From Candidatus Avedoeria danica (lineage in GTDB: Bacteria > Chloroflexota > Anaerolineae > Epilineales > Epilineaceae), in contig JADJCV010000004.1 of the NCBI GenBank assembly GCA_016703025.1, forward strand, positions 558,001 through 622,000: a stretch of DNA of 64,000 bases, in the 5' to 3' direction. The position numbers and the translations under genes were made by a program. The notes under the pieces are model-generated. The model had not been told where the DNA came from and ran no database searches. It was given only the letters and a program-made list of their open reading frames with translations. Positions 1 to 8,187 of the stretch are shown here, piece by piece. Each line of letters begins with the position of its first letter. Position 1 is the first letter of the stretch.

Positions 1-775
1 ACTGGCGGTCGCCGAGCGCCTGGAAGATGCTGAGGCTCTCCTCGAAGTAGTCCAGCGCGCTGCCGTCGTCGCCCATCTTCAGATAGAGCTCGCCGATGAC
101 GGTCTGGCTCATCGCCTCGCCGCGGCGGTCGCCCAGCTGCTGGCGGATGACGAGCGCACGCAGGTGGTAGACGAGCGCCGTCGACAGATCGCCCAGCGCC
201 TCGTAGGCCACGCCGATGTTCATCAGGCTCATCGCTTCGCCCGGCCTGTCCGTGAGGCCGGTCTTGATGTCCAGCGAGCGCAAGTGGTAGTCCAGCGCGT
301 GCTCGTCGTCGCCGAGCTCGTGGCGGACGTGGCCGATGTTGCCCAGCGCCACCGCCTCGCCGCGCCGATCGCCTGCCTCGGTGGCGACCTCGAGGCTGGC
401 GGCGAAGTGCTCGAGCGCCGCCGTGTAGTCGCCCAGGCTGCCGTGGACGCTGCCCAGCAAGTTCAGGACGCTCGCCTCGTTCGCCCGGTCGCCCAGCGCC
501 TCGAACGCAGCGCGGATCGATGGGAGTTCGTGGAGGACGGACGCGAAGTCGCTCTGCAGGAAGCGCCACGCCGCGATCGTGCGGCGCGCAAACGCGTGCC
601 CGAGGGCGTCGTCCCGACGGGCGGCGATCGTGCGCGCCTCCTCGGCCAGGCTGGCGGCGCGCGCCGGATCGGCGTTCTTCAACTCCCAGGCCAGGGCGTT
701 CAGGGCAGCAAGGCGTGCCGACTCATCGGCGGCGTCGGCCAGTTGCCCCTCGAGATCGCCCAGCACGTCCGCCAC
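1..775 (-). CDS. TPR-repeat protein, C-terminus outside window (partial)
   Basis: This reading frame begins at a GTG at 775 and runs off the window edge, giving about 258 residues. A purine-rich ribosome binding site (GGAGGGGCGA) sits directly upstream, 15 bases after the stop of the preceding threonine-synthase-like gene, so it is the last visible gene of that operon. The translation is a series of tetratricopeptide units of the form LGDxxxALxxxxxSLxI with the linker DRRGEA between units. The first 250 residues resemble the N-terminal TPR region of the histidine kinase at 4653-7085, including an opening helical segment (LNALAWEL against LNARAWER). By analogy the missing C-terminus may carry a kinase, cyclase or GGDEF output domain, but this cannot be seen here. 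Confidence 0.85.
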   Translation of the reverse strand, partial: MADVLGDLEGQLADAADESARLAALNALAWELKNADPARAASLAEEARTIAARRDDALGHAFARRTIAAWRFLQSDFASVLHELPSIRAAFEALGDRANEASVLNLLGSVHGSLGDYTAALEHFAASLEVATEAGDRRGEAVALGNIGHVRHELGDDEHALDYHLRSLDIKTGLTDRPGEAMSLMNIGVAYEALGDLSTALVYHLRALVIRQQLGDRRGEAMSQTVIGELYLKMGDDGSALDYFEESLSIFQALGDRQ

Positions 776-790
776 TCGCCCCTCCGGAAC

Positions 791-2074
791 TCAGCGCTCT
801 TCGCCGCGCGTCATGGCGACGGCGGCCGTCTCGCTGCTCACCGCGTCTAACGCAGTGACGCCGTTGTGCGTCACCGCGGCGCCTGCACCGGCCCCGTCCG
901 CCAACAAGTACTCGTACTTCAGGCCGTTGCCCGTGAAGAACAACAGCACCCGTTCGTCTGGCGCGATCCAGCCGCGCGCCGCGAGCTCGGCCGCCGCGAC
1001 GACCGTCGCCGCCGATTCGGGGGCCGTGAAGATCCCCTCGGCGTGGCCGATCCGCGGCAGCCACGCCAGGATCGCGTCGTCCTCGACCGCGATCGCGCAG
1101 CCGCCGCTCGCCCGCACCGCGTCCAGGATCAGGAAGTCGCCGATCGCCGACGGCACGCGCAGCCCGGGCGCCACCGTCGTCGCGCCGACCCACGGCGCCG
1201 CGCGGTCCGCGCCGGTCTCCCAGGCGCGGACGATCGGGGCGCAGCCGGCGCTCTGGACGCTGACCATCCGCGGCCGCCGGCCGTCGATCCAGCCGAGCGC
1301 CTCCATCTCGTCGAACGCCTTCCACATCCCGATCAACCCGGTGCCGCCGCCCGTCGGGTAGACGATCACGTCCGGCAGCGTCCAGCCGAGCTGCTCCGCC
1401 AGCTCATAGCCCATCGTCTTCTTGCCTTCGACGCGGTACGGCTCGGCCAACGTCGAGCAGTCGAACCAGCGGCCCTCGGCCACGCCGGCCTTGACGTGGG
1501 CCGCACAGTCCGTGATCAGGCCGTCGATCAGCGTCACCTCGGCGCCGAGCATCCGGGTCTCGAGCGCGATGAGCGGCGGAACGTCGCGCGGGACGTAGAC
1601 GTGGGCCGCCAGGCCTGCCCGCGCGGCGTACGCCGCCAGCGCCGCGCCCGCGTTGCCGGCGCTCGGCAGCGCGACCGCCTTCGCCCCGAGTTCGCCGGCC
1701 CGCGAAACGGCCATCACGAGGCCGCGCGCCTTGAACGACCCCGTCGGGTTCAGCCCTTCGTCCTTGACGAGCAGGTTCGGCAGGCCGACGGCCGCGCCGA
1801 GCCGAGGCGTGGCGAGCAGCGGCGTCCAGCCCTCGCCGAGCGTCAGCCGCCACGCATCGTCGACCACGGGCAGCAGTTCGGCGTACCGCCAGAGCGACCC
1901 GATGCGGTCCGCCAGCGCGGCGCGCGGCAGCGCGTCGCGGGCTGCCGCTAGGTCATAGCGCGCGAGGAGGGGCGAGCGGCACGCGGTGCAAAGGTTCAGC
2001 AGCGCGTCGACCGGGTACGTCGCGGCGCAGCGGGCGCACTCGAGATGGGTGAGGAGGCTGGTGGCGTGGTTCAC
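791..2074 (-). CDS. Threonine synthase-like PLP-dependent enzyme
   Basis: A 427-residue fold-type II PLP enzyme of the threonine synthase family, which converts O-phosphohomoserine to threonine. Two CxxC pairs near residues 13-32 form a zinc-ribbon-like N-terminus seen in many bacterial threonine synthases. The PLP lysine is K115 in TGSFKARG, the phosphate-handling loop is SAGNAG, and GGGTGLIG is the glycine loop. The start is a GTG at 2074; no strong ribosome binding site precedes it. It lies 64 bases after a single receiver gene and 15 bases before a TPR gene in an apparent signalling operon. A second, receiver-fused paralogue lies at 2545-4656, so one of the two may have a different substrate (for example a cysteate-synthase-like or dehydratase role) or a regulatory role. 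Family is certain, substrate is not. Confidence 0.88.
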   Translation of the reverse strand: MNHATSLLTHLECARCAATYPVDALLNLCTACRSPLLARYDLAAARDALPRAALADRIGSLWRYAELLPVVDDAWRLTLGEGWTPLLATPRLGAAVGLPNLLVKDEGLNPTGSFKARGLVMAVSRAGELGAKAVALPSAGNAGAALAAYAARAGLAAHVYVPRDVPPLIALETRMLGAEVTLIDGLITDCAAHVKAGVAEGRWFDCSTLAEPYRVEGKKTMGYELAEQLGWTLPDVIVYPTGGGTGLIGMWKAFDEMEALGWIDGRRPRMVSVQSAGCAPIVRAWETGADRAAPWVGATTVAPGLRVPSAIGDFLILDAVRASGGCAIAVEDDAILAWLPRIGHAEGIFTAPESAATVVAAAELAARGWIAPDERVLLFFTGNGLKYEYLLADGAGAGAAVTHNGVTALDAVSSETAAVAMTRGEER

Positions 2075-2138
2075 GGGTCGTCCGGAGAGGGCGTTGGCCT
2101 CTCGTCGGCCCCCATGCCATCGGCCCCCATCCACCCCC

Positions 2139-2534
2139 TCACCCGACAACCTCCGCCGCCTGCCCGCTTGGCCAGTGCAACTCCACCAAGTGAAGCAACT
2201 CAGCCACCTTGATCGGCTTGGCCAGGTAGTCGTCGCAGCCGGCCGCCAGGAACAGCTCGCGGTCGCCGCGCATCGCCGAGGCGCTGATCGCGATGACCTT
2301 GATCCCGGCCAGGTCGGCGTCGGCGCGGATCTGGCGGACGACCTCGAGGCCGTCGATGTCGGGCAGGCCGATGTCCAACAGGACGAGCCGCGGGCGCAAT
2401 TTCCGGACAAGTGCCAGGCCGGACAGCCCGTCCTCTGCTTCGACGACGACGAAACCGGACGACTCGAGGATCTTCCGCACCAGGCGGCGGTTGTGGTAGT
2501 TGTCCTCGATGGACACGACGGTCTTGTCGCTCAC
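2139..2534 (-). CDS. Stand-alone response regulator receiver domain (CheY-like)
   Basis: A 131-residue single receiver domain with no output domain. The acidic pair is E10-D11, the phospho-acceptor is D54 in VLLDIGLPD, the switch Ser is in IAISAS near residue 84, and the conserved lysine is K106 in LAKPI. The GTG start at 2534 has a good ribosome binding site (GAGGAG) that overlaps the stop of the upstream fusion gene, ten bases away, indicating co-translation. Its best candidate partner is the histidine kinase at 4653-7085 in the same operon. With no DNA-binding output it probably works by protein contact, perhaps with one of the threonine-synthase-like enzymes or as a phosphorelay intermediate; that is inference. 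Confidence 0.92.
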   Translation of the reverse strand: MSDKTVVSIEDNYHNRRLVRKILESSGFVVVEAEDGLSGLALVRKLRPRLVLLDIGLPDIDGLEVVRQIRADADLAGIKVIAISASAMRGDRELFLAAGCDDYLAKPIKVAELLHLVELHWPSGQAAEVVG

Positions 2535-2544
2535 GCGCGGCTCC

Positions 2545-4656
2545 TCATGGCAGCAGGATCGTTTCGACGTGGGCCAACAGGCTGCTGCGGTCGAGCGTAT
2601 CCTTTGTCCAGATCGCGTCCGCGCGCGCCGACAGCCGGGCGCGCGTACGCGGGTCCACTTGTCGCGAGCTGACGATTACGAGCGGCACGTCGGCCATCGC
2701 CCCCGCGTCGGCGATCTCGGCGACGATGTCTTCGCCGTCGGCGTCCGGCAGCGAGAGGTCCATGATGATCAGGTCGGGCCGGGCGCGCGCCAGGTTCAGC
2801 CGGGCGGCTGCGGCGGTGGACGCGACCGTTACGGAGAAACGACCGCTGGACTCGAACAACCGGCGCAGGAGCCGGGCATCCAGCTCGAAGCCGTCGATGA
2901 CGAGAATGCTCGGCCGCCGGCCGTCGCCGAACGCGGTCGCGTCGCTCCGCAGACCGCTCGCGTCGAGCGTGCCTGTGTCGCTGTCGCCGGTACCCGTGCC
3001 GTTGGCGTCGGCGCCGTTGCCCGCCCGGCCGACGGTGGCCACGACGTGCTCGACGAGTTCGGCGGCGCTGAAGCTCCCCTTCTGCCAAATGGACGCCGAT
3101 CGCGCCTCGAGCCACCGGCGTTCCTCGACCTCGAGCGTTTTGGCCGAAACGACGATCACCGGCACGCCGGCCGTCCGCGCATCGCGCTTCAGCGCCTCGA
3201 GGATGGCGGTGCCGTCCATCCCGGGCATCATGAGGTCGAGCAGCACGACGTCGGCCCGCCGCTGGCGGACGAGGTCGAGTCCGTCCGGGCCGTTGTGGGC
3301 CTCGAGGACGCGGTAATTGCGGTAGCGTTGGAGCAGTCGGCGAATCAGCCGGCTGTGGTCGGGGTTGTCGTCGATGACGACGACGGTCGTCACCTGCTCG
3401 TCCAGCCCTTCCAGCGCCGCGCCGAGGCCCTCGCTGCCGCCGGGTCGCTCGCGCGTGCGCCCGAGATCGAGCGTGAAGGTGTAGCGGTCCTCCAGCGCGT
3501 GCTTCTCGGCGCTGAACGTGTGGCCCGAGCAGTTCACGACGACAGTGGCGTCGGGGGCGACGAAGTTGCGCTGGCGGAGCACTTCGAGGCCGGCGAACGC
3601 CACGCTGGCCGCCGGCTCGACCGAGAAGCCCTCGGCGCGTGCCACGCGGCGCATCGCGCGGAAGGCGTCGCCGTCGCTGACGGCCACCATCGCGCCGCCG
3701 TGGCGGTCGATCGCGCTCTTGAGCATCGTGTACGCCGGGCCGGGGTCGCCGGTGGCCAGCACGGTGATGAGCGTATCGGGTTGGACGGGCGTGGCGTGTA
3801 CCTCGCCGCGCTCCCAGGCGCGGACCATCGGCGAGCAGCCCTCGCTCTGGATGAGGCCGAGCCGCGGGATCCGGTCGATCAGGCCGGCGGCGAAGAGCTC
3901 GCCGAAGCCCTTGTGCACGCCCAGCGGTCCGATGCCGCCCGAAACCGCCTGCACGTACCAGTCCGGGGCTCGCCACCCGAGCTGCTCGACGATCTCGTAG
4001 GCGACGGTCTTCATCGCCTCCTTGCCCGGGATCATCTTGGCGCCGCGGTCGAACGGGATGCCGCGCCGGGCCGCGAAGTCGGCCGCCACGGACTTGGCCT
4101 GATCGTACGTGCCGGTGATCTTCACGACCTCGGCGCCGTACAGCGCCAGCTCGCGCATCTTCTCGGCCGGCACGCTCGAGGTGAGGAAGACCCACAACCG
4201 GATGCCGGCCCGCGCGCAAAACGCGGCGTAGGCCGCTGCGGCATTGCCGGTGGACGCGATGACGAGCTCGCGCGTGCCGCGCGCGGCCAGGGCCGTCACG
4301 GCGGCGGCTGCCTGGCGGTCCTTGAAGCTGCCGGTCGGCTGCTGGCGCTCGTCCTTGATCCAGAGGTCGCCGTACCCGAGCTCACCCGCCAGCCCGGCGG
4401 ACCGCGTCAACGGCGTCCAGCCCTCGCCCATCGACAGCGGCTGGACCTCGTCGCCGAACGGCAGCAGCTCGGTGTAGCGCCACATCGAGCTGACGCGGGA
4501 ACGGACGAGCGCCGGCCAGTTCGGCGGCAGGCGGCGCACGTCGTAGCCGGCATCGAGCCAGGCGCTGCCGCACGACGGGCAGGCCTCGGCGTACACGTCG
4601 GCGGCGGTGCGGTGGCCGCATTCCAGGCACGTGACGGCGTTGAAGAGGGTGGTCAC
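2545..4656 (-). CDS. Threonine synthase-like enzyme fused to two receiver domains
   Basis: A 703-residue fusion. Residues 1-385 are a threonine-synthase-like PLP enzyme: zinc-ribbon Cys pairs at 10-13 and 26-29, PLP lysine K112 in TGSFKDR, loop ASTGNA at 134-139 and glycine loop SGGIGPLG at 239-246. Residues about 424-543 are receiver 1 (D429-D430 pocket, phospho-acceptor D474 in LLDLMMPG, lysine K526). A Gly/Asp/Thr-rich linker (545-580) leads to receiver 2 (583-702; D633 in IMDLSLPD, lysine K685, but the acidic pair is reduced to D588-G589). The GTG start at 4656 overlaps the stop of the upstream histidine kinase by four bases. The layout predicts that phosphorylation controls the enzyme or that the enzyme domain senses a ligand. 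I know of no described protein with this function. Confidence 0.92.
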   Translation of the reverse strand: MTTLFNAVTCLECGHRTAADVYAEACPSCGSAWLDAGYDVRRLPPNWPALVRSRVSSMWRYTELLPFGDEVQPLSMGEGWTPLTRSAGLAGELGYGDLWIKDERQQPTGSFKDRQAAAAVTALAARGTRELVIASTGNAAAAYAAFCARAGIRLWVFLTSSVPAEKMRELALYGAEVVKITGTYDQAKSVAADFAARRGIPFDRGAKMIPGKEAMKTVAYEIVEQLGWRAPDWYVQAVSGGIGPLGVHKGFGELFAAGLIDRIPRLGLIQSEGCSPMVRAWERGEVHATPVQPDTLITVLATGDPGPAYTMLKSAIDRHGGAMVAVSDGDAFRAMRRVARAEGFSVEPAASVAFAGLEVLRQRNFVAPDATVVVNCSGHTFSAEKHALEDRYTFTLDLGRTRERPGGSEGLGAALEGLDEQVTTVVVIDDNPDHSRLIRRLLQRYRNYRVLEAHNGPDGLDLVRQRRADVVLLDLMMPGMDGTAILEALKRDARTAGVPVIVVSAKTLEVEERRWLEARSASIWQKGSFSAAELVEHVVATVGRAGNGADANGTGTGDSDTGTLDASGLRSDATAFGDGRRPSILVIDGFELDARLLRRLFESSGRFSVTVASTAAAARLNLARARPDLIIMDLSLPDADGEDIVAEIADAGAMADVPLVIVSSRQVDPRTRARLSARADAIWTKDTLDRSSLLAHVETILLP

Positions 4657-7085
4657 GCGGCGGCCGTCCCATTGGCGTACGCCGTCGGAGCGCCGAGCGT
4701 CGGTGCCGCGGACCGCGCGGCGGGCAGGCGGACCGTGAACACCGTGCCGACGCCGGGTCGGCTCTTCACCTCGATCGCGCCGTTGTGCAGCTCGACGAGG
4801 AACAGCGTGATCGCCAGCCCGAGCCCGGCGCCGCGGGCGCGGCGGGTGAACGGGCTGTCGGCGTGGCGGAAGGGCCGGAAGATGGCGGCGACGTCGGACT
4901 CGCTGATCCCCGGACCGGTGTCCTCGATCTCGAGGCAGACCTCGTCGCCCTCGCCGTAGCAGCGCAACCAGACATGACCGGCGGGCGTGAACTTCACGGC
5001 GTTGCCGACGAGGTTGTTCAGGATCTGGCCGAGCCGGACGCGGTCGCCCTGAATGGGCGGGACGTCCGGCGCCGAGACGACGTGCATCTGAATCGGGCGG
5101 CCCACGAGGAGGCCGGCGTTCGTGACCCGCGCCCGTTCGAGGAGTTCGGCGGCGCCGACGGGCTCGGGCTCGAGGCGCATCTGGCCAGCTTCGATGCGCG
5201 CCAGGTCGAGCAGGTCGTTGATCAGGTGCAGCAACTGCTGACCATTGTCGTGGATCGCCTCGATGTCCTCGCGCGCTGCCGGGTCGACGTCCGAGCCGAG
5301 GCCCATCAGGATCAGCTCGGCGTAGCCGATGATCGAGTTCAGCGGGGTGCGCAGCTCGTGGCTCATGTTCGCCAGGAACTCGCTCTTCAGGCGGTCGACC
5401 TCGCGCAGCCGCTCGGCCGTGGTCTGCACCTCCTGGAACAGCCGTGCGTTCTGGAGCGCGACGGCGATCTGTCCGGAGAGGGCGAGCAGGGCGTCGATGT
5501 CGGCCTGCGCGAACCGGCCGACGGCGCGGTCCTGCAGGTCGAGCACGCCGACGAGCTCGCCGCGCGCGACGAGCGGCAGCGCGACCTCGGAGCGGGTGTC
5601 GGGCAGGAGCGCGTTCGGAAGGAACGCCGGCTCGCTGTACACGTCGTCCACCTTCACCACGGTGCGGGCCGTCGCGGCGCGGGCCACGAGGCTGCGCGGT
5701 GCGGTGAGCGGGATCGCGAAGCGGCCCTCCACGAGCCGCGCGCCGACGTCACCGCTGCAGGCGCGGACGACGAGCTGGCCCGATGTGGGGTCGACAAGGA
5801 AGAGGTGGACGTAGTAGAGGTCGAACCGGTCGCGCAGGAGCTGGATGATCTCCGAGAGCAGGGCCGCCGGGTCGAGGATCGTCGAAAGGAGTTCGGCGGT
5901 CTCGGCCGAGGTGCGCAGCAGGCCGGTGTAGCGGGCGCGCTCGTGCTCGGCCTCGGCCAGCTCCTGATAGGTTCGGGCGAGCTCGACGTTCTTCAGGCGG
6001 TAGATCTCGGCCTCGCGCTGCGCTTCCTTGACCTCGTAGCGCACGCGCAGGTTCTGGACGTTGCGCTCGGCGCCCTCGCTGAAGACTTCCCGCTCCAGCG
6101 TGTGCGCTTGCTCGAAGTGCTCGAGCGCCCGCGCCGTGTCGCCGGCGCGCTTGTAGGCCTCCGCCAGCGCGCGGTGGGCCTCGAGCTCGCGCGGTCGGAA
6201 GCTGATCTCCTGGAGGGCCTTGACCGCATCGCGTAACAGGCCGATGCCCTCGCCCAGTCGGTCGTCGTCGGCCGCCACGAGCTTGCCGAGGCTGAGGCGC
6301 ACGAGTCCCTGCCACTGGCGCATCTCGAGCTCGTCCACGATCTCGAGGCTGGTGCGCAAGTACTGCTCCGCGCCGTCCGCATCGCCCTGCTTGGCGCAGA
6401 CCGTGCCGAGGTTCTCCAAGCACATCGCTTCGCCCAACCGGTCGCCGAGACGGCGGCGGATGCCGAGGCTCTCCTCGTGGCAGGCGCGTGCCCGGTCGAG
6501 GCTGCCGACCATCTCGCTCATCGCGCCGAGGTTCATCAGCGTCGCCGCGGCCCCGGCCTCGTCGTCGATCGCGCGCCGCAGCGCGAGGGCGCGCTCGGTG
6601 TGCTCGAGTCCGCTCGGGAGATCGCCCAGCTCGGCGTACACCTGGCCGATGTTGCCGAGCGCGACGGCTTCGCCGCGCTGATCGCCGAGTTCGGTGGCGA
6701 TCGCGAGGCCGTCGAGGAAGAGTTCGAGCGCCTTCGGGAAGTCCCCGAGCGTGCCGTACGCGCTGCCGAGGATGTTCACGACGCTGCCCTCGCCGCGCCG
6801 ATCCTGGAGCGTGCGGTAGAGCTCGCGCACGGCGGGAAGCTCGGAGAGCGCCTGTTCGTGCTCGCTCTTGATCACGTGGCAGGCGCAGAGCGTCCGCCGT
6901 GCGTCGGCGATGCCCTTGTCGTACCCGAGCCCGTCCGCGTAGGCCAACGCCTCCTCGGCCAGGGCGGTGGACTCCTGCACGTCGGCCTGCAGGCGTTCCC
7001 ACGCCCGCGCGTTGAGCACGTCGATCGTGGCGCGCGGATCCACCTGCCGGCCGTCGGTGGTGGAGGCGCCGAGGGTATCGACCAT
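4653..7085 (-). CDS. TPR-GAF sensor histidine kinase
   Basis: An 810-residue soluble histidine kinase without membrane segments. Residues about 20-335 are TPR repeats (LGD..AL..... units), 340-395 a charged coiled coil, 395-550 a GAF domain, 560-640 the dimerisation domain with phospho-accepting H576 in SHELRTPLN, and the rest an ATPase domain with DTGPGIS and GAGLGLAI boxes. The ATG at 7085 was preferred over the longer upstream frame because it has a ribosome binding site (AGGGG, about 7 bases) and because homology begins there. It is first in the operon with the receiver-fused PLP enzyme and the lone receiver, which are its likely phosphoacceptors. A TTGACG/TATCCT promoter is visible upstream. 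The signal sensed by GAF is unknown. Confidence 0.93.
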   Translation of the reverse strand: MVDTLGASTTDGRQVDPRATIDVLNARAWERLQADVQESTALAEEALAYADGLGYDKGIADARRTLCACHVIKSEHEQALSELPAVRELYRTLQDRRGEGSVVNILGSAYGTLGDFPKALELFLDGLAIATELGDQRGEAVALGNIGQVYAELGDLPSGLEHTERALALRRAIDDEAGAAATLMNLGAMSEMVGSLDRARACHEESLGIRRRLGDRLGEAMCLENLGTVCAKQGDADGAEQYLRTSLEIVDELEMRQWQGLVRLSLGKLVAADDDRLGEGIGLLRDAVKALQEISFRPRELEAHRALAEAYKRAGDTARALEHFEQAHTLEREVFSEGAERNVQNLRVRYEVKEAQREAEIYRLKNVELARTYQELAEAEHERARYTGLLRTSAETAELLSTILDPAALLSEIIQLLRDRFDLYYVHLFLVDPTSGQLVVRACSGDVGARLVEGRFAIPLTAPRSLVARAATARTVVKVDDVYSEPAFLPNALLPDTRSEVALPLVARGELVGVLDLQDRAVGRFAQADIDALLALSGQIAVALQNARLFQEVQTTAERLREVDRLKSEFLANMSHELRTPLNSIIGYAELILMGLGSDVDPAAREDIEAIHDNGQQLLHLINDLLDLARIEAGQMRLEPEPVGAAELLERARVTNAGLLVGRPIQMHVVSAPDVPPIQGDRVRLGQILNNLVGNAVKFTPAGHVWLRCYGEGDEVCLEIEDTGPGISESDVAAIFRPFRHADSPFTRRARGAGLGLAITLFLVELHNGAIEVKSRPGVGTVFTVRLPAARSAAPTLGAPTAYANGTAAA

Positions 7086-7169
7086 CCATTGCCCCTGTCG
7101 TTCGCCCCGCCCGACGCATGGGAACAAGGGGGAGCGTCGCGTGCGCAGTGTTGAGGGGTGGGGCCCGCA

Positions 7170-7199
7170 AGGATACCCGCATTGGGCGGCGCCCGTCAA
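7170..7199 (-). promoter_or_regulatory. Predicted sigma70-type promoter of the kinase operon
   Basis: On the minus strand TTGACG (7199-7194) is followed after 18 bases by TATCCT (7175-7170), giving a leader of about 80 bases before the kinase start at 7085. It lies in the 302-base gap between divergent genes (7086-7387), which otherwise holds only the opposing promoter and no further structure I could see. Predicted by eye from spacing and consensus only. Confidence 0.4.
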
Positions 7200-7270
7200 T
7201 AGGCGGTCAGTCGTTTTTCCGTCGGTTCGCGCCGCCGATTCGGATCTGCGACGTCCTCTCGTGCGCCACA

Positions 7271-7298
7271 TTGACGGGACGCGGTGCGTCGATACCAT
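7271..7298 (+). promoter_or_regulatory. Predicted sigma70-type promoter of the first TerC gene
   Basis: TTGACG at 7271-7276 and TACCAT at 7293-7298 are separated by 16 bases and lie about 90 bases before the TerC start. It is divergent from the kinase-operon promoter in the same gap. No yybP-ykoY element was found in this leader, unlike the second TerC gene. Confidence 0.35.
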
Positions 7299-7387
7299 CT
7301 GCGGTGCCGCGCTGACGGTGTGCCCGACCGGGCGCAGCGCACCATCCGTGCGCCCGTCCGGGCGCTGTGTCGACCGCGAGGTGATCG

Positions 7388-8158
7388 GTGGCCGATCTGT
7401 TCACGACCGCCAACATGGTGTCGTTCCTCACGCTGACCGTGCTCGAGATCGTGCTCGGCATCGACAACGTGATCTTCATCGCCATCCTCACGGGTGCGCT
7501 GCCGCGCGAACGGCAGGGGCTGGCGCGGCGCCTGGGCATCAGCCTGGCGGTCCTGTCGCGCATCCTCCTCCTGTTCTCGATCTCATGGGTGATGCGCTTG
7601 AACGACCCGCTCATCACCGGCCTTCCCGGCGCGGACCGCGGCCTCTCCGGCCACGACCTCATCCTGCTCTTCGGCGGGCTGTTCCTGATCGCCAAGAGCA
7701 CGGCCGAGATCCACAAGAAGCTCGAGGCGGACGACGTGCACAAGGTCGCGCGCGTCAGCACGATGGCCGGCGTGATCGTCCAGATCCTGCTGATTGACGT
7801 GATCTTCTCGCTCGACTCCGTCATCACGGCGGTCGGTCTGGCCGACGACCTGCGTATCATGGTCGCCGCCGTCGTCGTGGCCGCGGTGGTCATGCTCGTC
7901 TTCGCCGGCTCGATCGCCTCCTTCGTCGAGCGGCACCCGACGATGAAGGTCCTCGCGCTGGCGTTCCTCATTCTGATCGGCACGATGCTCGTCATCGAAG
8001 GATGGAACCCGGAGACCGCGCACGCGCTGGGCCTCAAGCAGTACGCCTACTTCGCGATGGCATTCTCGTTCGTGGTGGAGCTGGTCAACCTGCGGGTGCG
8101 GCGGTCGAGCGAGCCGGTGCACTTGCACAACACGCCGGATCCGGACGCGGCGGGCTGA
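7388..8158 (+). CDS. TerC-family integral membrane protein (YkoY/YceF group)
   Basis: A 256-residue membrane protein with about seven hydrophobic helices. The two TerC signature segments, each carrying the membrane-embedded acidic residues, are visible: VLEIVLGIDNVIF (about residues 17-29) and DVIFSLDSVITAVG (about 138-151). TerC-family proteins are linked to tellurite resistance and, for several characterised members, to manganese export or metallation of exported proteins. The GTG start at 7388 is chosen for the GAGGTGAT ribosome binding site just upstream. A secreted degenerate VWA protein follows convergently and a second, longer TerC paralogue with a manganese riboswitch follows at 9913. 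Metal handling is therefore the likely role; the exact ion is not shown by this gene alone. Confidence 0.9.
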   Translation: MADLFTTANMVSFLTLTVLEIVLGIDNVIFIAILTGALPRERQGLARRLGISLAVLSRILLLFSISWVMRLNDPLITGLPGADRGLSGHDLILLFGGLFLIAKSTAEIHKKLEADDVHKVARVSTMAGVIVQILLIDVIFSLDSVITAVGLADDLRIMVAAVVVAAVVMLVFAGSIASFVERHPTMKVLALAFLILIGTMLVIEGWNPETAHALGLKQYAYFAMAFSFVVELVNLRVRRSSEPVHLHNTPDPDAAG

Positions 8159-8187
8159 CGTTTCAGGCGTCGGGACGCCGCAACGCC

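Noticed and set aside
2500..4959. An 819-residue open frame on the plus strand opposite the PLP-receiver fusion
   Set aside because: It is antisense to a well-supported gene, has Arg/Ala/Gly/Asp-biased composition typical of GC-rich shadow frames, and no recognisable domain.
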